This document shows positions 41,294-51,029 of a DNA stretch of 64,000 bases, in pieces; within the stretch, counting starts at the first letter, position 1; each line of letters opens with the position of its first letter. The notes below the pieces were generated by a model, which ran no database searches, had not been told where the DNA came from, and saw nothing but the letters and a program-made list of their open reading frames with translations. The DNA comes from Oscillibacter sp. (GTDB taxonomy: Bacteria > Bacillota > Clostridia > Oscillospirales > Oscillospiraceae). The position numbers and the translations under genes are program-made. Location: assembly GCA_020025475.1 (NCBI GenBank), contig JAHHSA010000003.1, forward strand, positions 1 through 64,000, given 5' to 3'.

Positions 41294-43318
41294 TCATGCC
41301 TGGCCTCCGCTGATGAGGCGGTAATAGACATTGGAAGTAACACGGTACACCACCACATAGAACAGAGCAAACACGGCAAAGCAGATGCCGGAGATCGCCA
41401 TAAACAGCGTGGTATCCGTGAGATTGAACATCATCATAATTTTCTGCACCATGGGGAAGGCAAAAATCAGATGGCAGCCCGCCAGCAGCAGAGGCAGGAA
41501 AAACACCGTCAGAAGCTGGGAATTGATGCTCTTGCGGATCTCCGGCTTGGTCATGCCCACCTTCTGCATGATATCGAACCGGGCCTGGTCCTCGTACCCC
41601 TCGGAAATCTGCTTATAGTAAAGAATCAGCACTGCCGCAAACAAAAACACGACCGACAGCAGGATGCCCAGATAGAAGAGGCCTCCGTAAAGGGTCAGGA
41701 AGTTCTCTCGCTCCATTGTGCGGGACTCCATGACGCAGCTGTACTGGTAAAGCTGTTTCAGCGACTCCCGTTCCGCCCCCAGCGGAGTATATCCCTCCCA
41801 GTAGTTGGCCTGGCCTGCTTTGTCCAGTCCGGTATCGAAGCTGTAGTTCCAGCTGTAGAATATTCCCTGCTTCTCTTCATTTTCCAGCTGTGCCACAGCT
41901 GCATCCGGATCCGCCACCACCAGAATCATGGTAGGCATCACATTCATGGCCGCCTGCCGATTGGCAATCATTCCGTCCAGCTGATGCTTAATGGTGTAGG
42001 TCCTGCCCCCCGCAAAATCAATGGTTCCATAGGGATAGGACCCCCGGTTCAGATAGAGCAGGGCCTCCTCCGCCGCCAGAGTCTCCTGGGTGTCCATCAT
42101 GACATTGTAGTCCTCCAGGGAGAGGAAAATAATCTGATTCATATGAGGCATGGCCTCCAAGGTGAATGCGTAGCCCCGAGTCTTTTGCACTTCGACCCGG
42201 TTCTCCTGCACATAGCCTACCAGGGTTCTGGACGTCCAGGCCACTGCATTCCGAGGCTCCACACCATACTCCGGTGCTTTCCCGTCAATATCGGCCCGAA
42301 TGGCCGCCACGCAAGGGAGAAGGTCTTCCATGCGGTCTGCATCGACCTGAAAGTTCATCTCCCGGGGATAGCGCTCCGCCACCGCGTCCTGCACCCCCAG
42401 ATACAGGCAGGCCGTGGAGGACAAGGTCACCAGTACCATAGTGGCCAGAATGCAGACGGAAGCCAGTCCGGCACCGTTGCGCTTCATCCGGTAGGCCATG
42501 GAGGAAACGGATACGAAATGGTGTTTCTGATAGTAATAGTGCTTGTTCTTCTGCAAGACGCGGCACAGCAGCACAGATCCGAAAATCATCAGCAGATAGG
42601 TAGCCACAATCACCATCAAGACGGCATTAAAAAACCACGCCAGAGCCGTTGTCGGGTCTGCCACCTCCACAGCCAGGTAGTAGGCTGCTGCCAATAAGGC
42701 CACACCACCCAGTCCCATCACCCAATTTGCTTTGGGTGGTCTTTCCCCGCTCTGCTCGCTGCCCAGCAGCGTCAAGGCCCCGGAAAAGCGGATTTTCCGC
42801 CAGTTGTTCAGATAGAGCAGCAGAAAGATGGGGAGATAGGTCCGAATCGGTGCCAGCAGGCTCTGGGGTGGAACAGAGAGCTGATAGTTGACCTCCGCCT
42901 CCATGATATGGAGAAACCCCAGCTCCACCAACTTGGAAAAAGCCGCACCGGCTGCCAGTCCGAAAACCAGTGCCACGGTCGCAGTGTAAATCGTCTCCCA
43001 CAGCAGGATCTGACCAAGAGGGCCTTTCCCCATGCCCAATACATGATACAGACCGAATTCCTTCCTCCGCCGCCGCATGAGAAAGCTGTTGGTATAAAAG
43101 AGAAAGATCAGAGCAAAGACCGCAAGGATGCCGTAGCCCATTTCAAAAAACGCCTTGAGACTGCCCATAAAGGGCATCTCAGTCAAAATCGGGTCCCGGA
43201 CCAGAAAGCTCATGAAATAGCTCATCATCACCAGGCTGCCGCAGGTCAGCAGGTACGGTCCATAAAGTTGTTTATTTTTCCGCATTCCGTCCAGAGCCAG
43301 CTTCGCATAGAGTTTCAT
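41294..43318 (-). CDS. BceB-type ABC permease (peptide antibiotic sensing/resistance)
   Basis: 674 residues, ten membrane helices in an FtsX-like layout with a large outer loop (about residues 310-530) between helices 7 and 8, the usual ligand-sensing part of BceB. N-terminal KLALDGMRKNKQLYGPYLLT and FYTNSFLMRRRRKEFGLYHV are family marks. It works with the ATPase and passes the signal to the histidine kinase encoded upstream. Overlaps the ATPase gene by four bases. Confidence 0.87.
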   Translation of the reverse strand: MKLYAKLALDGMRKNKQLYGPYLLTCGSLVMMSYFMSFLVRDPILTEMPFMGSLKAFFEMGYGILAVFALIFLFYTNSFLMRRRRKEFGLYHVLGMGKGPLGQILLWETIYTATVALVFGLAAGAAFSKLVELGFLHIMEAEVNYQLSVPPQSLLAPIRTYLPIFLLLYLNNWRKIRFSGALTLLGSEQSGERPPKANWVMGLGGVALLAAAYYLAVEVADPTTALAWFFNAVLMVIVATYLLMIFGSVLLCRVLQKNKHYYYQKHHFVSVSSMAYRMKRNGAGLASVCILATMVLVTLSSTACLYLGVQDAVAERYPREMNFQVDADRMEDLLPCVAAIRADIDGKAPEYGVEPRNAVAWTSRTLVGYVQENRVEVQKTRGYAFTLEAMPHMNQIIFLSLEDYNVMMDTQETLAAEEALLYLNRGSYPYGTIDFAGGRTYTIKHQLDGMIANRQAAMNVMPTMILVVADPDAAVAQLENEEKQGIFYSWNYSFDTGLDKAGQANYWEGYTPLGAERESLKQLYQYSCVMESRTMERENFLTLYGGLFYLGILLSVVFLFAAVLILYYKQISEGYEDQARFDIMQKVGMTKPEIRKSINSQLLTVFFLPLLLAGCHLIFAFPMVQKIMMMFNLTDTTLFMAISGICFAVFALFYVVVYRVTSNVYYRLISGGQA

Positions 43319-44079
43319 GCCTGATCACCGCCTGTCGCCAGCAGCGTCAAGGTGTCGCTGATCTTCTGGTAGAACTGCTGATCGGTGTCTGTGCCCCGGT
43401 AAAGCTGGTGGAAGATTTCTCCATCTCGGATAAACAGCACCCGTCCGGCGGAGCTTGCCGCCTTCACGGAATGAGTCACCATCAAAATGGTCTGGCCCTC
43501 CCTGTTTACCTCCCCAAAGAGGCGCAGCAGCTCATCGGAGGAGCGGGAATCCAGGGCGCCGGTGGGCTCATCCGCCAGCAGCAGCTTAGGATTTGTGATG
43601 AGGGCACGGGCCGCAGCTGCCCGCTGCTTCTGACCACCGGAGACCTCGTAGGGATATTTTTTCAGGAGCTTTCCCAGACCAAGCTGCTCTGTCAGCGGTG
43701 AGAGCCGATCCTGCATCTCCCGGTGCGACTTGCCTGCAAGCACCAGGGGCAGATAGATGTTGTCCTCCAGGGTAAAGGTATCCAGCAGATTGAATTCCTG
43801 GAACACAAAGCCCAGGTGGTCCCGGCGGAAGGCGCTGATCTCCGACTCCCGGATGGCCGTGATATTCTGGCCACCCAACAGAACTGTACCCGCCGTAGGC
43901 TTGTCCAGCGCCGCCAGGATGTTCAGCAGGGTGGTCTTTCCGGAGCCGGATTCGCCCATGATGGCTACATACTCCCCCTGCTCCACGGTAAAACTGACAT
44001 TTTTCAATGCCTCTATCCGGTTGCCGCCCAATCGGGTCACATATACTTTTTTCAAGTCCCTGACTTCTAAGATTGCCAT
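43315..44079 (-). CDS. BceA-type ABC ATPase
   Basis: 254 residues. Walker A GESGSGKTTLLNIL, signature VSGGQKQRAAAARALI, Walker B LLLADEPTGALDS and the switch His in MVTHS are all intact. Partner of the BceB permease; the pair moves or frees peptide antibiotics from their lipid targets. Confidence 0.9.
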   Translation of the reverse strand: MAILEVRDLKKVYVTRLGGNRIEALKNVSFTVEQGEYVAIMGESGSGKTTLLNILAALDKPTAGTVLLGGQNITAIRESEISAFRRDHLGFVFQEFNLLDTFTLEDNIYLPLVLAGKSHREMQDRLSPLTEQLGLGKLLKKYPYEVSGGQKQRAAAARALITNPKLLLADEPTGALDSRSSDELLRLFGEVNREGQTILMVTHSVKAASSAGRVLFIRDGEIFHQLYRGTDTDQQFYQKISDTLTLLATGGDQA

Positions 44080-44190
44080 ATTGATCTCTCCTTTGGTGAT
44101 TCTGGGACCATTGTAACAAAGATGGGAAATGCATCGCCATCGAACCGGCTTACATTTCCCATCGTAATACTTACAGTCTTGTCACATTTG

Positions 44191-45180
44191 TTACTCCGTT
44201 CGCAGATCATATTGATCCAGTTCCAACCGGAGAATGGTTCCATCCCCCACCGTGGATGTGACAGATAGACCAATGCCCAGGCCGTCACAGATGGTCTTGC
44301 AGAGATACAGCCCCAGGCCACTGGCTTTCTGGTCCAACCGTCCGTTGCCGCCGGTATACCCCTTTTCAAAGATGCGGGGCAGATCCTCCGGAGCAATGCC
44401 GATGCCTGTGTCAGCGATGCACAGCGTCTTGGGGGGCTCCATATAGATATGGAGCCCGCCCTGCAGGGTGTATTTCAGTGCGTTGGATAGCAGCTGTTCC
44501 AGAACAAAGCCCAGCCATTTCTCATCCGTCACCACTGTACCCTCCAGCGGATCATAGGTCAGACGCAATCGGCGGCTGATGAACTCCGGAGCAAACCGCT
44601 TCACCGCCTTACGGACCATCGGGTCAATAGCATGATTGCGGAACACGTAGTCCGTGGTTTCCGCGTCCAGACGCAGGTAGGCCAGTACCATGTCCACATA
44701 CTGCTCAATGCGGGAGAGGTCCGCTGCCACTGTCCGTGCCAGCGGAGTGTCCTCCTGCTGCAAGGAAAGATGCATGGAAGCAATGGGAGTCTTGATCTGA
44801 TGGACCCAGACGGTGTAATAGTCCATCATATCCCGATATCGGCTGTCAGCATGGAGTTGAAGCTCCGAAATACGCTCCCCCAGTGCCGCAATCAACGCTT
44901 GGTAGTCCGCTTCCTCCACGCTCTCTGCCACCGGCATGGAAGTCTCCATCAGCTCCCCCAGATCCTGCAGTGCAGACAAGCACTGGTGCTTGTACCGCAG
45001 ATGCCGGAAATCCAGTGCCAGCGCAATACCCCCCAGCAGAAGGCACAGCAGCAGGGGGTAGGCTATTGCCTGCATGGGCAGACGGTATAGGGCTAAGGAG
45101 ACCGACAGGATCACAGCACACAGGAAACAAAAGCCAATGGTACGGCGGCGCTGCCGGAGATAGTGTCGAAACAGCTCCAT
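44191..45180 (-). CDS. BceS-type intramembrane-sensing histidine kinase
   Basis: 329 residues from the ATG at 45178-45180 (GGAGGAG upstream). Two membrane helices close together (about 16-33 and 38-57) with almost no outer loop, the hallmark of kinases that listen to their ABC transporter. Phospho-acceptor His127 in WVHQIKTPIAS; the ATPase domain has LEQLLSNALKYT, IADTGIGIAPEDL and GLGLYLCK. The next gene on the strand is the transporter, 111 bp away. Confidence 0.88.
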   Translation of the reverse strand: MELFRHYLRQRRRTIGFCFLCAVILSVSLALYRLPMQAIAYPLLLCLLLGGIALALDFRHLRYKHQCLSALQDLGELMETSMPVAESVEEADYQALIAALGERISELQLHADSRYRDMMDYYTVWVHQIKTPIASMHLSLQQEDTPLARTVAADLSRIEQYVDMVLAYLRLDAETTDYVFRNHAIDPMVRKAVKRFAPEFISRRLRLTYDPLEGTVVTDEKWLGFVLEQLLSNALKYTLQGGLHIYMEPPKTLCIADTGIGIAPEDLPRIFEKGYTGGNGRLDQKASGLGLYLCKTICDGLGIGLSVTSTVGDGTILRLELDQYDLRTE

Positions 45181-45191
45181 TCTCTCCTCCC

Positions 45192-45863
45192 TCACTCCAC
45201 CAGATAGCCCACACCGAACTTGGTGGTGATAAAATCGGACAGACCTGCACCATCCAGCTTCCGCCGCAGACGGTTCACATTCACAGTCAGGGTATTCTCA
45301 TCCACAAACTGCTCCGTGGCCCAGAGCCGCTCCATCAGCTTCTCCCGGCTCACCACTTTGCCCTTGTTCTCCAACAGGCAAAGTAAAATCCGATACTCGT
45401 TTTTTGTCAGTGGAATGACCAGATCCTGATATTTGAGATTCTGATCCTCCGTGTTCAGGAAGGCCCCCCTGTGCTGAAGCAGCGGCGCCCCCACTGTAAA
45501 ATCATAGCTGCGTCGAAGCAGCGCCTGGATTTTGGCAACCAGAACCGTCAAGTCAAAGGGTTTGGCAATAAAATCGTCAGCTCCGCTGTTCATGGCCATG
45601 ATGATGTTCATATTGTCGGCGGCAGAGGAGAGGAACAGGATGGGTACCTTGGAAACCTTGCGAATCTCTGTGCACCAGTGGTAGCCGTTGAAGCAGGGCA
45701 GCGTGATATCCATCAGCACCAGATGGGGCTGGAATGCCTGAAACTCCCCCATCACATTGCGGAAGTTTTCTGCAATCCGTACGGAAAAATCCCACATCTC
45801 CGCCTGCAGTCGGATGGCCTCCGCAATACCCTTGTCATCTTCCACAATCAAAATTCGATACAT
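45192..45863 (-). CDS. BceR-type response regulator (OmpR/PhoB family)
   Basis: 223 residues. Receiver domain with Asp52 (LVLMDITLP) as phosphorylation site, acidic pair ED near residue 8 and Lys in AKPFDL. The C-terminal winged HTH has LTKNEYRILLCLLENKGKVV then VDENTLTVNVNRLRRKL. First gene of the bceRS-AB operon and probably its activator. Confidence 0.9.
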   Translation of the reverse strand: MYRILIVEDDKGIAEAIRLQAEMWDFSVRIAENFRNVMGEFQAFQPHLVLMDITLPCFNGYHWCTEIRKVSKVPILFLSSAADNMNIIMAMNSGADDFIAKPFDLTVLVAKIQALLRRSYDFTVGAPLLQHRGAFLNTEDQNLKYQDLVIPLTKNEYRILLCLLENKGKVVSREKLMERLWATEQFVDENTLTVNVNRLRRKLDGAGLSDFITTKFGVGYLVE

Positions 45864-46447
45864 CTGTGTCTCTCCCCATTCCGCATTGTCGCTTCATGTT
45901 CAATCGCTGGTATAATACCACATGACGGTGCAAAAATCCACCCGCCAAGTTTTCCCCAAAGTAACAGGGCGTGCCAACAGCCGGGCCAGAACCGCCTTGC
46001 TGTCATGGCTCTGATCCTCCTTCTGACACACCAGTGCCTTATAGCGGTTGCCAGGTGATCGTGCCCCTTGAGACAAAGCCCTTCTTTCAAAGGCGCGTCA
46101 GACAGGTGTTCACCATGGTAGACGCCCAGCAAAACTACGCAGTGCCACTGTCTGTATCTTCCGAGATGAGCAGTCAGACAAATGGGGTCACCCATTGCCG
46201 CAGCCAGAGCCCGGTCCCGTATAAATTTCCGTTCTTTTCCTCTGCCTTTTGTGCAGACACGCTGCAATGCACCACAGCCACCTATACGATCAAGGACGCT
46301 GCTTGTTTCCATTCCTTCTCTCTTTCGCCAAATTCCACTGCTTTCCCTGTTGATTCGCGTTTTCCTTCGTGGTACACTAGCAATTATATCAATATAACGC
46401 ATATCATAAATATACAATTGCATTTAGAAAGTTAGGAGCAGGATAAC
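45864..46447. other. 584-bp intergenic region without a convincing gene
   Basis: Between bceR and cysK. A minus-strand frame (45848-46423) is open, but it is rich in His, Arg and Trp, has no ribosome site and overlaps the bceR start, so I do not call it. The last 100 bp before cysK are AT-rich and include short repeats of ATATCA-like sequence; this is probably the cysK promoter region. No clear -35/-10 pair was found. Confidence 0.4.
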
Positions 46448-47383
46448 ATGATTTATCAGAACGTTTTGGATGCAATGGGCGGCACTCCCATGATCCAACT
46501 CAATCATATGGTCCCAGAGGGCGCAGCCCGCATCCTGGTCAAGTTTGAGGCTGTCAACGTGGGCGGCTCCGTCAAGACCCGCGTGGCCAAAAACATGATC
46601 GAAGCTGCCGAGCGCCAGGGCAAGATCAACAAGGAAACCTCCATCATCGTGGAGCCTACCTCCGGCAATCAGGGCATCGGTCTGGCCCTGGTTGGTGCCG
46701 TGAAGGGTTACCACACTCGCATCATTATGCCAGATTCCGTCAGTGAAGAGCGGCGCAAGCTCTGCCGACACTATGGTGCTGAGGTGATCCTGATCCACGA
46801 CGCCGGCAACATCGGTGCCGCCATTGACGAGTGCTTGCAGACTGCCCTTAGAATGCAGCAGGAGGACCCCAACGTGTTTGTACCTCAGCAGTTTGAAAAC
46901 CCCGCCAACACCCAGGCCCACCGGGAACAAACTGCCGCAGAGATTCTGGAACAAGTAGATGGCCCCATTGATGGCTTCTGCTCCGGTATCGGCACCGGCG
47001 GTACCCTCACCGGTATCGGCGAGGTTCTGAAAGAAAAGAACCCCGGCATGACCGTTTGGGCGATTGAGCCGGAAAATGCAGCCATTCTCTCCGGCGGCAA
47101 CGTTGGCACTCATGTGCAGATGGGCATTGGCGATGGTGTGATTCCCGCCATTTTAAATCAGAAAATCTATGATGACATCACCATCGTCACCGACGAGGAG
47201 GCCCTGGAGACCGCCCGCCAGCTGGCCTGCAAGGAAGGTCTGATGTGCGGTATCTCCTCCGGCACCAACGTGGCAGCGGCCATTCGTCTGGCTAAAAAGC
47301 TGGGCGACGGAAAGACCGTTGTCACCCTGCTGCCTGACACCGCCGAGCGCTACTTCTCTACCCCCCTGTTTGACGGGGAGTAA
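46448..47383 (+). CDS. cysK: Cysteine synthase (O-acetylserine sulfhydrylase) CysK
   Basis: 311 residues, the usual length. PLP lysine is Lys43 in NVGGSVKTRVAKNMI; substrate loop PTSGNQGIGLA at 70-80; phosphate-binding GSGIGTGGTLTGIG-like segment (SGIGTGGTLTGIGEV); C-terminal SSGTNVAAAI. SGNQG and SVKTR differ slightly from the SGNTG and SVKDR of E. coli CysK, as in many clostridia. Makes cysteine from O-acetylserine and sulfide. RBS AGGAG eight bases upstream. Confidence 0.9.
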   Translation: MIYQNVLDAMGGTPMIQLNHMVPEGAARILVKFEAVNVGGSVKTRVAKNMIEAAERQGKINKETSIIVEPTSGNQGIGLALVGAVKGYHTRIIMPDSVSEERRKLCRHYGAEVILIHDAGNIGAAIDECLQTALRMQQEDPNVFVPQQFENPANTQAHREQTAAEILEQVDGPIDGFCSGIGTGGTLTGIGEVLKEKNPGMTVWAIEPENAAILSGGNVGTHVQMGIGDGVIPAILNQKIYDDITIVTDEEALETARQLACKEGLMCGISSGTNVAAAIRLAKKLGDGKTVVTLLPDTAERYFSTPLFDGE

Positions 47384-47481
47384 GTCTCGAAACCTGCAAA
47401 ACGCCCGACGAAAGTTTGAACTGCCCCCCCTCTGTTAGACAGCATGATATACGATGGACGATACAGCATAAAAAGTCATGG

Positions 47482-47518
47482 AAAAGCGGTCATGCTAAGA
47501 GAGCATGACCGCTTTTTG
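47482..47518 (+). terminator. Terminator of cysK
   Basis: A perfect 15-bp stem (AAAAGCGGTCATGCT / AGCATGACCGCTTTT) with loop AAGAG and trailing T. Confidence 0.85.
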
Positions 47519-47539
47519 AAATAGCGAACTTGGATTGAT

Positions 47540-47716
47540 TCATTTCTTTTTTAAAAATACAACTGCTCCACAAGCACATCCCAAAGCCAGTAGAATCGAA
47601 GAGATAATTCCCTCACCTGTGTTAAGTATATGGTTTACAGTTCCTATGCTAAATAAACAAGATGCAATTACAAGTAAGATGCCAGCTATACAATACATTT
47701 TTCTACTATCTTTCAT
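47540..47716 (-). CDS. Small two-helix membrane protein
   Basis: 58 residues, not previously listed because it is short. ATG at 47714-47716 with GAGGTG seven bases upstream. Two hydrophobic helices (YCIAGILLVIASCLFSIGTV and ISSILLALGCACGAVVFL) joined by a short loop, ending KKK, the design of small membrane proteins. Codon use is AT-rich (AAA, ATA, AGA, TTA), unlike the GC-rich neighbours, which suggests transfer. Function unknown. Confidence 0.65.
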   Translation of the reverse strand: MKDSRKMYCIAGILLVIASCLFSIGTVNHILNTGEGIISSILLALGCACGAVVFLKKK

Positions 47717-48152
47717 GCAATGTCACCTCAATTTCTAAGTTTAAGAATTAAATTGAGTCTACACAACCAAGCGAAATTATCATATTGACCGAAGTCAAAC
47801 GAACTGAGCCATAGCCATGGTTGAACGAACACCCGCAAAAGCTTTCTGATGCTCTTTGCCAAGTTCATGCACAGCAAAGCAATGCTGATGACGCAGAATG
47901 AGGTCTCCTCCGTCGGATATATCGCAGTTGCCTCCGGACCCCATTGCCAATATTTTTGGTGTTGCGCTTTTTACTCCCGGACAGGTTCAGGAAGTCTGTG
48001 CGAGCGCATTTCCGCATACCATATTGATTCAAAATTGATATGAATTGAAATGGATGTAAGGCTGGAGAGCAGACACTAATTGGAAAAATTGGCTAGCTTT
48101 GGGTCAGCTCTCATTTCTTCGGGGTGGTTGGATTTCATGCAGCTGTATGCGA
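47717..48152. other. Gene-poor region with a possible decayed fragment
   Basis: About 436 bp. A 46-codon frame at 47898-48038 reads like protein (DPIANIFGVALFTPGQVQEV) but has no ribosome site and no matching upstream part, so it is likely the tail of a lost gene. Otherwise nothing clear; the region holds an AT-rich stretch and short T-runs before the convergent FAD gene. Confidence 0.35.
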
Positions 48153-49520
48153 TCAGCAGTCTGCAATGATGCGGGCCACGTGGACGCCGCTGGCGGATGC
48201 GTGAGACAGAGAGTGAGTAATGCCGCTGCCGTCACCGATCACATAGAGGCCATCATACTTGGTTTGCAGGTTCTCGTTGACCAGGACTTCCATATTATAA
48301 AACTTGACCTCCACACCGTAGAGCAGGGTCTCATCGTTCGCAGTACCTGGAGCGATCTTGTCCAGTGCGTAGATCATCTCAACAATGCCGTCCAGAATGC
48401 GTTTTGGCAGAACCAAACTCAAATCACCGGGGCTTGCATTCAGGGTGGGCGTCATGAAGGACTCGTCAATACGCTTCTGGGTGCTGCGCTGCCCGCGAAT
48501 CAGATCGCCAAAGCGCTGGACAATCACACCGCCGCCCAGCATATTGCTCAGACGGGCAATGCTCTCGCCGTAGCCATTGGAATCCTTGAAGGGAGCAGTA
48601 AAGTGCTTTGCCACCAGCAGAGCGAAGTTCGTGTTTTCCGTCTGCTTGGAGGGGTCCTCATAGCTGTGACCGTTGACAGTGACGATGCCGTTGGTGTTCT
48701 CATTAACCACGGCTCCCTTTGGGTTCATGCAGAAGGTACGCACCAGATCGCCGTACTTAGAGGTACGGTATACAATCTTGCTCTCATACAACTCATCGGT
48801 CAGATGAGAGAACACTTCCGCGGGCAGCTCCACGCGCACACCAATGTCCACGCGGTTTGACTGCGTCTCAATATCCAGATCATTGCAGACCTTCTCCATC
48901 CACTTGCTGCCGCTGCGCCCCACGGAAATGATGCATTGTCTGGCTGTGTAAGTACCGTTTTTGCAGTGGACTGCATAGCCGCCGTCCATTTTTTCCACCG
49001 TATCCACAGGACAGTCGAAAAAGAACTCCACCTTGTCCTTCAGGTGGTCGTACAGGTGCCCCAACACCACGTAGTTGATGTCAGTACCCAGATGACGCAC
49101 CGAGGCATTCAGCAGATGGAGGTCGTTCTGCAAGCAGATTTTCTTAAACTTGCTGCCGGAGGAGGTGTAGAGCTTGGTGCCCTCTCCGCCATAGGCCATG
49201 TTGATCTCGTCCACATAGTTCATCAGCTCCAGGGCCTTCTGCTTGCCGATATACTCATGAAGTGTGCCGCCGAAGTCGTTGGTAATGTTGTATTTACCGT
49301 CAGAGAAAGCGCCCGCGCCGCCAAAACCGCTCATGATGGAACAACTGGGGCAATGGATGCAGGATTTGACCTTCTTGCCGTCGATGGGGCAGTGACGCTT
49401 GTTCAGTGCATGGCCGCCCTCAAACACAGCGACCTTCAATTCGGGCTTACGCTCCATCAGCTCATAGGCAGAGTAAATGCCGCCAGGGCCTGCGCCGATA
49501 ATCATTACATCATAATTCAT
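48153..49520 (-). CDS. FAD-dependent dehydrogenase of the COG2509 type
   Basis: 455 residues. FAD-binding GAGPGGIYSAYELM at 9-22, a cysteine group CPIDGKKVKSCIHCPSC (about 44-60) and GFGGAGAFSDGKYN right after; the C terminus has YVIGDGSGITHSLSHASASG. These are the marks of a conserved, poorly characterised flavoprotein group. The cysteines could bind a metal or FeS cluster, or form a redox disulfide. Stands alone. ATG preceded by a weak AAAGGAAATCG. Confidence 0.82.
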   Translation of the reverse strand: MNYDVMIIGAGPGGIYSAYELMERKPELKVAVFEGGHALNKRHCPIDGKKVKSCIHCPSCSIMSGFGGAGAFSDGKYNITNDFGGTLHEYIGKQKALELMNYVDEINMAYGGEGTKLYTSSGSKFKKICLQNDLHLLNASVRHLGTDINYVVLGHLYDHLKDKVEFFFDCPVDTVEKMDGGYAVHCKNGTYTARQCIISVGRSGSKWMEKVCNDLDIETQSNRVDIGVRVELPAEVFSHLTDELYESKIVYRTSKYGDLVRTFCMNPKGAVVNENTNGIVTVNGHSYEDPSKQTENTNFALLVAKHFTAPFKDSNGYGESIARLSNMLGGGVIVQRFGDLIRGQRSTQKRIDESFMTPTLNASPGDLSLVLPKRILDGIVEMIYALDKIAPGTANDETLLYGVEVKFYNMEVLVNENLQTKYDGLYVIGDGSGITHSLSHASASGVHVARIIADC

Positions 49521-50125
49521 AATCGATTTCCTTTTTGTTCAAACATATTTTATAAAGCAATCAAAAAGACCGCCGCTTACTCCCATTCGCTTCTGTTGAA
49601 AAAACTAAGCTTTTTAGTTGGTGGAAATTGCGCTCATATCACTCACTATCTCCATGATCAGAATAGGATGGGATATCTGATTTTATGTTGCCATAGCGTT
49701 GTCAAGGATATGATCAGTATAGTGGAAATTGACAGATAATTCAAGGGTGTTGTTTGATGCAGACTTATGAGCAAAATGGAAACCCCACACGGAAATGTTT
49801 CGCAATCGCAAACATAGGTACCTAAAAATCCCTGGATGTGGTAGAGCCAAACGGATTATCCAGAATCAGCGTACTGTCCTGAATTGCTTTTCAGTTTGCA
49901 GGCGTATCATTGATCAATGCCAATCAATCTTAGATACGGCAACCTTGATTTTGAAAGTCTTGTGCCACGGGGAACCACATTCGCCAGCCGGGCAAGCACT
50001 GCGCAGTGGGCGAACTGTGTCGTCTGCTCTGCAAGTCCCTCCTGTGCCTGACAGGAGAGAACACATAAACCCTCTAACAGCCTGCTCCGGATTTTTTTCT
50101 CCTGTAAGTCCAAAGACGCAAAAAT
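49521..50125. other. 605-bp intergenic region, no convincing gene
   Basis: Between the FAD dehydrogenase and the macrodomain terminator. A minus-strand frame at 49914-50141 overlaps the macrodomain terminator hairpin and has no ribosome site. The reading GECGSPWHKTF within it is of a kind I associate with spurious, repeated intergenic ORFs in related genomes, but I see no second copy here. A CTAAG / CTTTTTAG hairpin lies near 49605. Confidence 0.35.
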
Positions 50126-50155
50126 GAGGCCTGGCATCCATAAACGCCAGGCCTC
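50126..50155 (-). terminator. Terminator of the macrodomain gene
   Basis: GAGGCCTGGC / GCCAGGCCTC, 10 bp, followed on the minus strand by ATTTTTGCG. Confidence 0.75.
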
Positions 50156-50230
50156 GTAAGGTGTTTGGTTTTCATTGTGCCCAGAATTGTGGGATTTTTC
50201 CTTGCTCAGTGTTGTTTTTAGGTTGAAAAT

Positions 50231-50794
50231 TCACTTTCGGTTATCATCCGTGCTGGTGGGCATTTTGTGGGCTTTGTCCGGAGCATACCAAATATTCCAG
50301 GTCTGACGGTAGATGTCTGCGATCTTCTCGCTGTGGCAGACCAGCCGCACCCGCTCTGGCTGATCGTGGGCAGCCAAGAAATCCATGATAGCCTTTAGCG
50401 CCACCGTGGCGGCCTGCGGGATGGGATAGCCATAGGCACCAGTGGAGATGGAGGGAAAGTCCACCGACCGGAAGCCTTTCTGTGCTGCCAGCTCCAGGCA
50501 GGAGCGATAACAGGAGGCCAGCAGGGCCGGTTCTCCCAGCCTGCCGCCCTGCCACACAGGACCAACGGTATGCAGTACGTAATGGGCACGCAGATTGTAG
50601 CCAGAGGTCAGCTTGACTGCTCCGGTGGCACAGCCGCCCAGGCTGCGGCACTCCGCCAGCAGAGCAGGGCCTGCCGCCCGGTGAATAGCTCCGTCCACGC
50701 CGGTGCCCCCCAGCAGCGTGTTATGAGCTGAGTTGACGATGACTTCGGCGTCAGACTGGGTGATGTCGCCGACAATGATTGAAAATCTGTCCAT
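50231..50794 (-). CDS. Macrodomain protein (O-acetyl-ADP-ribose deacetylase type)
   Basis: 187 residues. ADP-ribose pocket: VNSAHNTLLGGTGVDGAIHRAAG near the N terminus (with the Asn-Gly-Asp set), the loop ATGAVKLTSGYNLRAHYVLH and the phosphate loop SISTGAYGYP. Hydrolyses O-acetyl-ADP-ribose or removes ADP-ribose from proteins or nucleic acid. No ADP-ribosyltransferase partner is visible nearby. GGAGG precedes the ATG. Confidence 0.9.
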   Translation of the reverse strand: MDRFSIIVGDITQSDAEVIVNSAHNTLLGGTGVDGAIHRAAGPALLAECRSLGGCATGAVKLTSGYNLRAHYVLHTVGPVWQGGRLGEPALLASCYRSCLELAAQKGFRSVDFPSISTGAYGYPIPQAATVALKAIMDFLAAHDQPERVRLVCHSEKIADIYRQTWNIWYAPDKAHKMPTSTDDNRK

Positions 50795-50957
50795 CTAAAG
50801 ACCTCCTTATGTCATTCTGCGGGAACAAGAGCAGCAAATCTGCCCGGTTGTTTTTCCAGTATACCGAATCGTCGGCAAAAATCAAGGGGACCAGCCCCAG
50901 TGCACCACCGTCCTCCCTGAAAAATTCTGGATTGACTCGGAAGATTTGGATTTGCCC

Positions 50958-50986
50958 TTGCGCTTTCTGAATCCTTGTGGGATAAT
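50958..50986 (+). promoter_or_regulatory. Probable promoter of the DegV gene
   Basis: TTGCGC (50958-50963) and GATAAT (50981-50986) with 17 bases between, about 45 bp before the start codon. Confidence 0.5.
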
Positions 50987-51029
50987 CACATTATTGTATA
51001 TGGATTTATATAGATTTGGAGATGCAGAT

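Noticed and set aside
45848..46423. 191-codon minus-strand frame between bceR and cysK
   Set aside because: Overlaps the bceR start, no ribosome site, unusual amino-acid make-up; no family seen.
49914..50141. 75-codon minus-strand frame before the macrodomain terminator
   Set aside because: Its start overlaps the terminator hairpin and it has no ribosome site.
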